Below are positions 1 through 6,890 of a stretch of DNA of 7,560 nucleotides, one piece after another. Source of the DNA: Candidatus Shapirobacteria bacterium (GTDB lineage: Bacteria; Patescibacteriota; Microgenomatia; UBA12405). Made by a program: the position numbers and the translations under genes. The notes under the pieces were generated by a model that saw only the letters and a program-made list of their open reading frames with translations, searched no databases and was not told the DNA's origin. The stretch spans positions 1-7,560 of the forward strand of contig JAGVHP010000023.1 of NCBI GenBank assembly GCA_020056515.1. The letters are read 5' to 3'. Each line of letters starts with the position of its first letter. Position 1 is the stretch's first letter.

Positions 1-1176
1 ATTGATGATCTCGAGTAATTTTTGGCTAAAGATTTCTTTGGAAAAACGTTTGGCTGATTTTTGGGCGGCTAATGATAAATTTTGTAAATCGGGGCGGGTA
101 TTGATTAAAAGTTGAGTTTTAGCCAGAAGATCCTGCGGAGTATCCCAGAAATAGCCATCGATACTATCTGTAATTATTTCTTTTAAACCACCTTTTCTTA
201 CCAGCAGGGGAACACAACCGGAAGCCATAGCTTCGACCGGAGAAATTCCGAAATGTTCTGTCTTTTCGGGATTGTCCTGTTCATTTATGCCATAACCGGC
301 GGCGTGCCAGTAAAGAATACTCTTGGAATAGATATCTTTTAGAGTCTGAAAATCAGGATTGACACAGAATTCTATTGGCAGGTTTTGGGCCAAGTTACGA
401 AGATGAAGCAAATAGTGGTTTTGACCGGGGTCGCTTTGGCTGCTGCCGGCTAAAATTAATTTCCAATTGGTTTGAGGATTTTGTCGAAAAAAACTAGTAA
501 ACACCTCAATCAGAAGGTCTTGTCTTTTGAGGTTGAGAACATTATCAAAACGACCGACTGATAGAATTTGGTTTTGTTTTTGGGGAGAGACAGTAAAACT
601 ATCAATTGAAACCGGCGGTGATATAACGCTGGTTTTTGATTTCAAATCAGACTCAATAAAGGAAGCGGTAAATTCTGAATTACAAATTATACGGTGAATA
701 AGACGTTTTTTTAATATGTTATTTAGAAAAGAACTACGACTGGTATTTTTGACAAAGGGTACCTGAATATGAAATAGATTTTTTTTGGCAAAAAGGTAGG
801 GAAGGCTGCCATCACTTAGATAAAATAAAACATCATAGTGGCGAAGAACTCGGTATTTGTAATTTAGTGATAAAAATTTTTTAAAAATAGAAGTCCGGGG
901 GGTACGATGGGAGATAAGCCGGTCCTGAGGTATCTGGCCTTCAATTAAATCAAGATTTTGCGGCACTAAACCAAAGATGTCGGGAACCAAATTTAGGCCA
1001 TTTAAAACAAGGGAAAATCGAGTTTCGGCAGTTTTGACGAGACTAGAGTCGCCTGACCAAAAAAGATCAACTTTCCAGCCGGCCATGAGCAATATTTCGG
1101 CTACTGTAAGGCAATATCTCTCCCCACCGCCAAAAGTATCAAGATAGGGGTCATAAACTGCGGCGTGTTTTACCAT
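1..1176 (-). CDS. Family 4 glycosyltransferase, ALG11-like (3' end cut by window edge)
   Basis: Reading the minus strand from the ATG at 1176 gives 392 codons without a stop up to base 1, so the C-terminus lies outside the window. It is a GT-B, retaining GT4 enzyme that should transfer a sugar from a nucleotide donor to a growing lipid-linked glycan in the cytoplasm. Visible motifs are the N-terminal glycine loop GGGER (residues 16-20), the start of the C-terminal Rossmann domain at ILSVGRF (204-210) followed by KRQD (217-220), a WHAAGYG block (290-296), and EHFGISPVE (307-315). The last is the donor-binding E-x7-E, with E307 and E315. The GGGER loop and EHFGI wording resemble eukaryotic ALG11 mannosyltransferases, but mannose as donor is only inference. 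The usual family length is about 370-430 residues, and the final FSKEIFSQKLLEI looks like the normal last helix, so few residues are missing. The start is supported by GGGAG ten bases upstream. The gene overlaps the preceding GT2 gene by 26 bases. Confidence 0.93.
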   Translation of the reverse strand, partial: MVKHAAVYDPYLDTFGGGERYCLTVAEILLMAGWKVDLFWSGDSSLVKTAETRFSLVLNGLNLVPDIFGLVPQNLDLIEGQIPQDRLISHRTPRTSIFKKFLSLNYKYRVLRHYDVLFYLSDGSLPYLFAKKNLFHIQVPFVKNTSRSSFLNNILKKRLIHRIICNSEFTASFIESDLKSKTSVISPPVSIDSFTVSPQKQNQILSVGRFDNVLNLKRQDLLIEVFTSFFRQNPQTNWKLILAGSSQSDPGQNHYLLHLRNLAQNLPIEFCVNPDFQTLKDIYSKSILYWHAAGYGINEQDNPEKTEHFGISPVEAMASGCVPLLVRKGGLKEIITDSIDGYFWDTPQDLLAKTQLLINTRPDLQNLSLAAQKSAKRFSKEIFSQKLLEIIN

Positions 1177-1948
1177 AGTGTTGAAGCTCCCAAAGTCTAG
1201 CATAAATGATAAAGGTGTCGAAACTCTCAAAAATAGTTGAAATCCACCCAACGACTCCGTCCTTAAAAGAACGTTCAACCAGAAAACGTCTCCAAAATTT
1301 CCATAAATACATCCGGGGGAATCGCCACCAGGACATGGAGGGGTGGTGATTATCATATAAATCTTTGGCTTCCATGTCGGTCCAAGCAAGAGTTTTGTCA
1401 ACCATTGCTTCCAAATGTCGGTGAGTATAATGCAATAAAGTGTTTTTTAAATATCCAAAATCCCCGGTGATTCGGGGCTCCTCGTGAAGAATACCCTTAA
1501 ATCCACTAAAATATTGTTTTTTGAATAGTCTTTTAACAAAATCAGGGTAAGTTCCGCCATGCGTAACTTTTTGACCAAGAAAATAATTTTGGCGCGGTAT
1601 AACGTAATAACTATGTTGACCATTGTTTTTGATAGTCAACAATATCTCATCTTTAAGAGAAGTGGTGACCATTTCATCGGCGTCAACATAGAGAACCCAG
1701 TCACCGGTAGTCGCGTTTAGGCCAAGGTTACGCCACTTGCTAAAATTTTTATTGTATTCGTCAAAAGTCTTAATGATTTTTGTTTCGGGAAAAAGATCCC
1801 GAATGATTTCTTTGGTGGAATCGGAAGAATTAGCCAGAACAACAATTAACTCATCGGCAAAAAGACAGCTTTTTAAACAAGTCTCGATAACTTCTGCCTC
1901 GTTTCCAGCCAAAACAACTATGCTTAGCCGGGAATGATTTATTTCCAT
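1151..1948 (-). CDS. Family 2 glycosyltransferase, WaaE/KdtX type
   Basis: This 265-residue GT-A enzyme should transfer a sugar from a nucleotide donor to a surface-glycan intermediate on the cytoplasmic side of the membrane. It opens with the usual first strand (LSIVVLAGNEAEVIETCL, 8-25). It has the metal-binding VDADE at 88-92, then the blocks typical of the LPS-core WaaE/KdtX subgroup: NYFLGQ (121-126), HGG (130-132), HEEP (155-158) and LLHYTHR (171-177). The C-terminus carries KDG (229-231), a hydrophobic stretch and RLWE (251-254). Oddity: the second strand reads ELIVVLANSSDST (33-45), with Leu38 where the family normally has the nucleotide-binding Asp (VVDSGSTD). Length is normal for the subgroup. 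The ATG lies inside the end of the preceding gene (10-base overlap, ATGGAAATAA) with only a weak AAGG three bases upstream, so translation is probably coupled. It ends in TGA. Acceptor and donor are unknown. It is a clear paralog of the gene at 2860-3789. Confidence 0.92.
   Translation of the reverse strand: MEINHSRLSIVVLAGNEAEVIETCLKSCLFADELIVVLANSSDSTKEIIRDLFPETKIIKTFDEYNKNFSKWRNLGLNATTGDWVLYVDADEMVTTSLKDEILLTIKNNGQHSYYVIPRQNYFLGQKVTHGGTYPDFVKRLFKKQYFSGFKGILHEEPRITGDFGYLKNTLLHYTHRHLEAMVDKTLAWTDMEAKDLYDNHHPSMSWWRFPRMYLWKFWRRFLVERSFKDGVVGWISTIFESFDTFIIYARLWELQHYGKTRRSL
1187..1191 (-). promoter_or_regulatory. Ribosome binding site of the GT4 gene
   Basis: GGGAG on the minus strand, ten bases before the ATG at 1176 and inside the end of the preceding GT2 gene. 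It supports the chosen start even though that start overlaps the previous gene by 26 bases. Confidence 0.55.
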
Positions 1949-2859
1949 GAGCCTTGGTTGAGACGACCTAAATAAAAATCAGCCACTCCCCTTTTTTGCC
2001 AAGGACGGCCATGAAAAAGTTGATTGAGTGATTCCCGAAATACGGCAAACTTAGTACGTAAGCAGGCATAACGGTAAGTAAAAAGGAGGCGATTTCGAGT
2101 AAGAAAGTAATCATGAAGATTTGAGCCGGCACCGGAAGAACCAGAATTAACGTGCCAAATAATAGAGTCAGGAACTACCCTTAGTTGATAGCCGGACCTG
2201 ATGGCCCGCCGGGAAAGATCAGCATCTTCAAGATAGAGGTAATACTTTTCATCAAAGAGACCGACGTCCCGGAAAAATTGCCGACTAACCATGAAACAAC
2301 AACCACTAATAAAATCAGATGGCGGAAGGTGAAGGTCATATTGACCCCTGTCAACCTCGTCGATACCCAAATTGCTGCCGTAAATATTTTGCCAGTCAAC
2401 AATTCCGCCAATTGACCAGATAACTTTACCAAGGTCTTTTTTTGAATAACGATCTTTATGAAATTCAAAACCCGGGGCAAAATATATTTTGGGTGCTAAA
2501 AAGCTTTTGGGAGTGTGTTTAATAATCTTAAATAACTCCTCCAGAAACTGGGGATGAAACAAAACGTCGTTATTAACGATAAGAAAATAATCATATTTAT
2601 TTTTAAGTCCATACTTAATACCAAGGTTATTACCACCAACGTAACCTAAATTGGTTTTTGTTTTTAGAATGGTAACAGATGGGTTTTTACCAAAAGCATT
2701 TTCAAATATTTTGACTGAATCATCAGGAGAACCATTATCTATTAAAATAATCTGATAATCGAAACCAGAGTGTTTGGTTTTAAAAAATGAATTGACCGTA
2801 TCCAAAGTAAGTTGGGGTTGTTTCCAGTTGAGAATAATGACAGCAACTTTTGGAATCAT
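1939..2859 (-). CDS. Family 2 glycosyltransferase, rhamnosyltransferase (WbbL-like) type
   Basis: This 306-residue GT-A protein is of the type that includes dTDP-rhamnosyl transferases such as WbbL (COG1216). It probably adds a sugar to a lipid-linked oligosaccharide in the cytoplasm. Motifs in order: NWKQ (11-14), ILIDNGSPDDS (38-48, with the nucleotide-binding Asp41 present), NLGYVGGNN (70-78), the DxD equivalent VNND (95-98), SGCCFMVSR (185-193), GLFDEKYYLYLEDADLSRR (200-218, with the likely catalytic-region acids E211 and D212), WH (235-236) and FLTRNR (252-257). The C-terminal GVADFYLGRL (291-300) also fits the family. Rhamnose as donor is inference from the family; no rhamnose synthesis genes are in view. 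The gene starts immediately after the stop of the upstream gene (TAAATG, no gap) with no convincing Shine-Dalgarno sequence, which points to termination-reinitiation. Its stop overlaps the next gene by 10 bases. Confidence 0.94.
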   Translation of the reverse strand: MIPKVAVIILNWKQPQLTLDTVNSFFKTKHSGFDYQIILIDNGSPDDSVKIFENAFGKNPSVTILKTKTNLGYVGGNNLGIKYGLKNKYDYFLIVNNDVLFHPQFLEELFKIIKHTPKSFLAPKIYFAPGFEFHKDRYSKKDLGKVIWSIGGIVDWQNIYGSNLGIDEVDRGQYDLHLPPSDFISGCCFMVSRQFFRDVGLFDEKYYLYLEDADLSRRAIRSGYQLRVVPDSIIWHVNSGSSGAGSNLHDYFLTRNRLLFTYRYACLRTKFAVFRESLNQLFHGRPWQKRGVADFYLGRLNQGSWK

Positions 2860-3789
2860 TTAAAAGTTTTTAGTTAGACGGTCAAAAAAGAACCGAAGAC
2901 GGATAAAGAATATTTTGATAGGATTTTTACTATAAACCTGCCTAAAATATTTTGTAAACCAATAAGAATATTCAAAGACGCTTTCCTGACTAGCCGAAAC
3001 AAATGAATCTTTGGCAACAACTTTTTCGGTAGCCCCTTGTTTTTCCCAGAGACGAATATAAATAAGGGCAATGGCGAAAGACTGCAAAACAGAAAAAACT
3101 AAACCGTGGATACCGTCTTTGTATCCTTCGGAGGCAAAAAAACGACTGTTAAATTCCTGGATCGGCTTAAGGACAAAATCACTGGTTTTGAGCTTATAAT
3201 CAGCAGCGGCTAATTCGTCAGCCTGAATGGAGCTGTATCGAAGGGCCCGACTGACAAATTGAACAATTGATTGATAATTATTATGGCGAATGGCCATTTT
3301 TTCAGAATCAAGAAGGGTTAAACCATTACCTTTGGTGGTAGGTAGACTATGGATTTCTTTATTCCAGTTGACATAACCCCGTTTAAAAAAACGGATTAAG
3401 TAATCCGGCCACCAGTTGGAGTGACGAAACCACTTACCGAGAATTATGTTCTTGCGGGGAATACGGATATAGTCAACATCGGGACGGGTAATAAGACGTT
3501 TTAACTCCCGCTTAAGGGATTTGGGAAGATATTCGTCGGGATCTAAAAGAATTATCCAACGGCCGGTAGCTTTGGAAAGAGCATAATTTCTGGCTGGTTC
3601 GACATATTTTTTGGGTTTGAATGAAAATACTTTAGCGCCAAAGTTTTGAGCCACAGAAACGCTATTGTCAGTTGAATGCATGTCAACCACAATAATTTCA
3701 TTGGCAAAATCTGAAAGCGACCTGAGACACTTATTTAAAGAATCGGCTTCATTGCGAACGTTAACTACAGCAGAAATCAATGGCCTCAT
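2860..3789 (-). CDS. Family 2 glycosyltransferase, WaaE/KdtX type with extra C-terminal tail
   Basis: A 309-residue GT-A enzyme related to the LPS-core WaaE/KdtX group, expected to work in the cytoplasm on a glycan precursor. It shows the first strand AVVNVRNEADSLNKCL (7-22), EIIVVDMHSTDNS (31-43) with the nucleotide-binding Asp36 present, and LLDPDE (81-86) as the metal-binding site, with Pro in place of the commoner Ala. Further on are LGKWFRHSNWWPDYLIRFFK (117-136), EIHSLP (145-150), KDG (224-226) and RLWE (246-249). Blocks after the DxD line up with the 1151-1948 protein, but here about 55 further residues follow RLWE. That tail (255-309) ends in an aromatic and basic stretch (IKIFFIRLRFFFDRL, 291-305) that may be an amphipathic membrane-binding helix. 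The ATG follows the upstream stop by 12 bases. An AAAGGTGA that contains the upstream stop codon could be its ribosome binding site. Substrate unknown. Confidence 0.92.
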   Translation of the reverse strand: MRPLISAVVNVRNEADSLNKCLRSLSDFANEIIVVDMHSTDNSVSVAQNFGAKVFSFKPKKYVEPARNYALSKATGRWIILLDPDEYLPKSLKRELKRLITRPDVDYIRIPRKNIILGKWFRHSNWWPDYLIRFFKRGYVNWNKEIHSLPTTKGNGLTLLDSEKMAIRHNNYQSIVQFVSRALRYSSIQADELAAADYKLKTSDFVLKPIQEFNSRFFASEGYKDGIHGLVFSVLQSFAIALIYIRLWEKQGATEKVVAKDSFVSASQESVFEYSYWFTKYFRQVYSKNPIKIFFIRLRFFFDRLTKNF

Positions 3790-3801
3790 GATAATATTTT
3801 A

Positions 3802-3809
3802 TCACCTTT
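3802..3809 (-). promoter_or_regulatory. Ribosome binding site containing the upstream stop codon
   Basis: AAAGGTGA on the minus strand contains the TGA stop of the GT-C-like gene. Together with the next base it gives AGGTGAT, complementary to the 16S rRNA 3' end. The ATG of the next GT2 gene follows 12 bases after the stop. The spacing is long for a standard site, so its use is likely but not certain. Confidence 0.45.
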
Positions 3810-5478
3810 GAACCCGATAAATTAAAGTTTCCTGATTATCAAATATTTTGGTTAAGTAAAGGTTGTCAATGTTTAAGTCAGCAAATTTCCTTTGGCCGCC
3901 GACAAGATAGATATAATCAATTTGATTGTTGACTAAAAACCCACGGTCTCGGTAAACATCTTGTCGTTTAAAGAAACTGAGTGAGTTGAGTCGTCGGGTT
4001 TGCCAATCATATCCGGAATTGGCCAAATTCATTTCATCTTCAAGATAAGTAAAATGTTTAGAATAAGCTGAAACATAAGCCGTGGTCTCGTAGGCATAGA
4101 GCGGTAAGGGGGTTTGAGAAAACTTTGACCGGAGAAATTTATCATAAGGGAAGGTCAGAACGGTTCCGGTTTTTTGAGAAGCCAAAAAAGAAAGAGCTTC
4201 AAGCTCGGCGGCGGGGATGTAGGCAGGGGCAGGATTACCAAGGAATTGAGGTAAAGACCCAATAAGCGGCGGCACCAGTGAGGCAGCTATTATAATAATT
4301 AGCCAAGTTTTACTGTTTTTAATAAGAAAGTGGGTGAGGGGAATATTTAAAAAGAAAAGCGAATAGTAAAGAAACTGAATGGTGTTCCAACTGGTACCTG
4401 CCTGAATATATAAAGTGGGTATCAGTATCAATAGTAAGCTGCAAAGGAAAATGCCTAGGTTTAGCCAGGATTTATTTTTGAGGTAATCGAAAACGGCTAG
4501 AACCCGCCAGGCAAAATTACCGACGATAAAGATAAGAGTACCCAGAAGATAAATAAACAGTAGTGGTAAAATCTGGTTTCCGTTAGACTCGAAACCATAA
4601 CGGATAGAGGCAAGCCGGGGAATAAACAGACGTTCCGGAGACTCAATAAGAGAATTGATAAACCAAAAGGGTTTGAAAACCAAAAGAGAGTGGGAGGAAG
4701 GATTAAATCTTATAAATAAAAGAATGGAGATAAGAATATTTACCGCCAGTTTTAGAAGATAACGCCGGTTTTTTAGACAATAAATCAAACACAGACAAAA
4801 GGCCGGTATGGCCGAATATATTTTAATTACAGGCAAAAGAATAAGAATAAGAAAAATAACGGTTTGATGAATTTTGGATAAAATTACAGGATGTTTTGAT
4901 AAAATTAATATTAAGACTGTTAAGAGTAGGATGGAGAGAGCGAAGGGCGGGTTAAGTTGATTGCTGGGAGCCTGCATGGCCCAAAAAAGGGATTCACCCT
5001 CAAAGGATCCCGACCGAAAAAATGAGACTATCCAGCCAAAGGAGTTATTGATGCTATTGAGCACCATTAAAAGTAAACCGCCGGAAAATTTACCGGTTAA
5101 GGTGGCTCCGAGCAGAAAGCTTAAATAAATAAAAAGAGAGGCGGAAATTAGAGGAAATATCTGGAAAAGCCAAAATGAAGCCGGAATATAAGTAATTTTG
5201 GACAAAAAGGCAATTATAATATCAAAAAACGGATGATAGTTTTTTAGATACACGCCCGAGAATATGGGTATTTTGATGGATAGAGGATTGTTGATGTGGT
5301 TAATTAGACTAAGATGCCAGATGCCATCGTGACCGTTTGGACCCCAAAAAGAAATACCATCACCAGAATTTATCCCACTTCTGATTACCGGTAAGACCTG
5401 AATGGTTAAACAAATCAAAAAAATAACGGAGAAGATTATTTTTTTGACCGGAGATTTTTTAATTGATGGTAAAACCAC
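3802..5478 (-). CDS. Polytopic membrane protein, GT-C glycosyltransferase-like
   Basis: This is a 558-residue, mostly hydrophobic protein with roughly ten or more membrane segments. The first is at about 13-32 and the last at about 391-410, followed by a soluble C-terminal domain of about 150 residues (411-558). The layout matches GT-C enzymes, which use polyprenyl-phosphate-linked sugars on the outer face of the membrane. The first outer loop carries NGHDGIWHLSLINH (48-61), and Asp51 is a candidate catalytic acid. Other likely conserved loops are KNYHPFFD (79-86), QAPSNQLNPPF (169-179) and GTSWNTIQFLYY (361-372). The soluble tail starts with IPAAELEALSFL (421-432) and ends with KIFDNQETLIYRV (544-556), an ending seen in many uncharacterised membrane proteins with PMT/GT-C-like architecture. 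I do not recognise a named family, and it might instead act as a polymerase. The start codon is GTG, supported by AGGA six bases upstream; it overlaps the flippase gene by 43 bases. It ends in TGA. Confidence 0.82.
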   Translation of the reverse strand: MVLPSIKKSPVKKIIFSVIFLICLTIQVLPVIRSGINSGDGISFWGPNGHDGIWHLSLINHINNPLSIKIPIFSGVYLKNYHPFFDIIIAFLSKITYIPASFWLFQIFPLISASLFIYLSFLLGATLTGKFSGGLLLMVLNSINNSFGWIVSFFRSGSFEGESLFWAMQAPSNQLNPPFALSILLLTVLILILSKHPVILSKIHQTVIFLILILLPVIKIYSAIPAFCLCLIYCLKNRRYLLKLAVNILISILLFIRFNPSSHSLLVFKPFWFINSLIESPERLFIPRLASIRYGFESNGNQILPLLFIYLLGTLIFIVGNFAWRVLAVFDYLKNKSWLNLGIFLCSLLLILIPTLYIQAGTSWNTIQFLYYSLFFLNIPLTHFLIKNSKTWLIIIIAASLVPPLIGSLPQFLGNPAPAYIPAAELEALSFLASQKTGTVLTFPYDKFLRSKFSQTPLPLYAYETTAYVSAYSKHFTYLEDEMNLANSGYDWQTRRLNSLSFFKRQDVYRDRGFLVNNQIDYIYLVGGQRKFADLNIDNLYLTKIFDNQETLIYRVQR

Positions 5479-6890
5479 AGGATTTCCTGAAGATTAAAAA
5501 TATATAAATATAATATATAAATAAATGAGCCAACGATAATTTTAAAAATTAGCTGGTGATAAATCGATAAACCCAGACTATTGATCAGCAAACCCTGTAA
5601 AATAATCAATAGAGTACCCAAAATTGGCTTTTTGATTTCCGAGACAACATTTACATTAAAATGCTTTTTGGCTAAATACCAAACAATAAAGGAGCTAAGT
5701 CCGACCAAAAGTGCAGCTATAGACGCACCAATATAGCCGTATTTTAAGCTTAGAATGGGGTAAAATATCCAGGTTAACAGAGTCCACATAATCATTAATT
5801 TAGTAGTAATAGCGATTTTACCAACGGCGTTGAAAGCGTTGGTTAGGGGAGTGGTGACGGCGGCAATAGCGTAGGAAGCGGCAATAAAATATAGGGGAAC
5901 AATCGCCGGTAACCACTTTATGTATTTGGGAATAATAAAAATAAAATCAGCGGCTACCAGGGATATCCCGGCCAGTATGGGAAACACTACCAGGGAAATA
6001 CAATAGATACTCCGACTGATAAATCTTTTTAGTAAGGGCAAATCATCCTGAACCCGGGAAAAAGTAGGAAAGGTAACTTTCATGATAGCGTCCATGAAAG
6101 AGAGAGGAATACGGGGGCCTTTACGGGCCCAGGATAATATGCCAAAACCCTCACGACCGATAATTCCGGCGACAAGTAAATCCGACAAGCGGTCTTTGGC
6201 TAAAGCAATAAATGAATTTAACTGATAGGGAATACCGAAACGGAGGAGCTTGTTGGTAGAAGAAAAATCAAAACTAAAACCAAAATTCCAGGGTGAGAGT
6301 CGGTACATAATGACTAAACCAACAATGCTTTTAATAAATGTAGCGATAGAATAAGAAAATATTCCAAATCCAAGATAAGCAAAGGTAACGGCAATGATGT
6401 AATAAAGGAGATTTTCAATCAGGTCAACAAGAGAGATTTGTTTGAAATCAAGCTTTCTCTCTAATAAAACTGAAGGGATAGTTTTAAGAGAAGCAGCCAT
6501 AAAAGCAAAACAGAGCGAAACCACAATTGAAAGTTCTTCCCAACCATAACCCCGGGAAAGAGCGATCCGGGGGTAGATAAAGGCAATAATTATTAAGCCA
6601 AAAGTAACCAGGAGTTGCTGGATAGTAAAAGTGGATCTAAGTTCGCCGCGACTGACTTCTTCTTTTTGCTGAATAAGAGCGGAAGCCAAACCAATGTCGG
6701 AAAAATAACCAAGAATGGAAATTGACTCGGAAACAATAGCAAAAAGTCCGACTTCGCCTATACCCAGCTTTAAGGTTAGAAGAAAAAAACCAATGGTACC
6801 AATAAATTGGATAGCCATGTTTCGCAGCGATAAAAACAAAACACTTATGGTGGTTTTTGATTTTATTTTTTCAATTTCCAGATTTTCCAT
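5436..6890 (-). CDS. Wzx-type oligosaccharide flippase (MOP/PST family)
   Basis: A 484-residue membrane protein of the polysaccharide transporter branch of the MOP superfamily (COG2244). It is predicted to flip a lipid-linked oligosaccharide from the inner to the outer face of the cytoplasmic membrane. Length and 12-14 hydrophobic segments are normal for the family. Recognisable family wording includes GIGEVGLFAIV (43-53), SDIGLASALIQQ (64-75), IPSVLLERKLDFKQISLVDL (138-157), the loop FPTFSRVQDDLPLLKRF (274-290) between the two halves, and TPLTNAFNAVGK (347-358). It sits between two other membrane proteins and upstream of three GT2 genes and a GT4 gene, a typical setting for a Wzx-dependent pathway. 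The ATG at 6890 was kept because it begins the charged N-terminal stretch before the first helix. Only a weak GGA lies ten bases upstream, so it may depend on coupling to the upstream gene, which it overlaps by 28 bases. The exact glycan carried cannot be deduced. Confidence 0.93.
   Translation of the reverse strand: MENLEIEKIKSKTTISVLFLSLRNMAIQFIGTIGFFLLTLKLGIGEVGLFAIVSESISILGYFSDIGLASALIQQKEEVSRGELRSTFTIQQLLVTFGLIIIAFIYPRIALSRGYGWEELSIVVSLCFAFMAASLKTIPSVLLERKLDFKQISLVDLIENLLYYIIAVTFAYLGFGIFSYSIATFIKSIVGLVIMYRLSPWNFGFSFDFSSTNKLLRFGIPYQLNSFIALAKDRLSDLLVAGIIGREGFGILSWARKGPRIPLSFMDAIMKVTFPTFSRVQDDLPLLKRFISRSIYCISLVVFPILAGISLVAADFIFIIPKYIKWLPAIVPLYFIAASYAIAAVTTPLTNAFNAVGKIAITTKLMIMWTLLTWIFYPILSLKYGYIGASIAALLVGLSSFIVWYLAKKHFNVNVVSEIKKPILGTLLIILQGLLINSLGLSIYHQLIFKIIVGSFIYILYLYIFNLQEILWFYHQLKNLRSKK
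5485..5488 (-). promoter_or_regulatory. Ribosome binding site supporting a GTG start
   Basis: AGGA on the minus strand, six bases before the GTG at 5478 and inside the flippase gene. It is the main reason for accepting a GTG start that overlaps the flippase gene by 43 bases. No ATG or other common start codon lies in the next several codons, and the first membrane helix begins near residue 13. Confidence 0.55.

Noticed and set aside
2181..2480. Open frames on both strands of about 75-100 codons inside the WbbL-like gene
   Set aside because: They lie wholly inside a gene with clear family motifs in another frame. Their translations show no recognisable motif, and no ribosome binding site favours them.
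2874..3071. Minus-strand open frame of 65 codons inside the tailed GT2 gene
   Set aside because: It is a shifted-frame reading of the C-terminal tail region. The main frame holds the KDG and RLWE motifs shared with the paralog, so the main frame is the coding one and there is no sign of a frameshift.
3790..3801. A possible regulatory or terminator element in the only true intergenic gap
   Set aside because: The 12 bases (TAAAATATTATC on the minus strand) are too short for a hairpin terminator or promoter.
4681..5460. Strong purine excess on the plus strand, suggesting unusual strand asymmetry
   Set aside because: The membrane protein genes are on the minus strand and rich in T-containing Leu, Ile and Phe codons, which accounts for A/G on the opposite strand. 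Sampled lines in the soluble enzyme genes are closer to balance.
5493..5527. Very A+T-rich TATA-like run just upstream of the GTG start at 5478, a possible internal promoter
   Set aside because: It is fully explained by Tyr, Ile, Leu and Phe codons of the last flippase helix (residues YIYILYLYIFNL). No matching -35 element at suitable spacing stood out.
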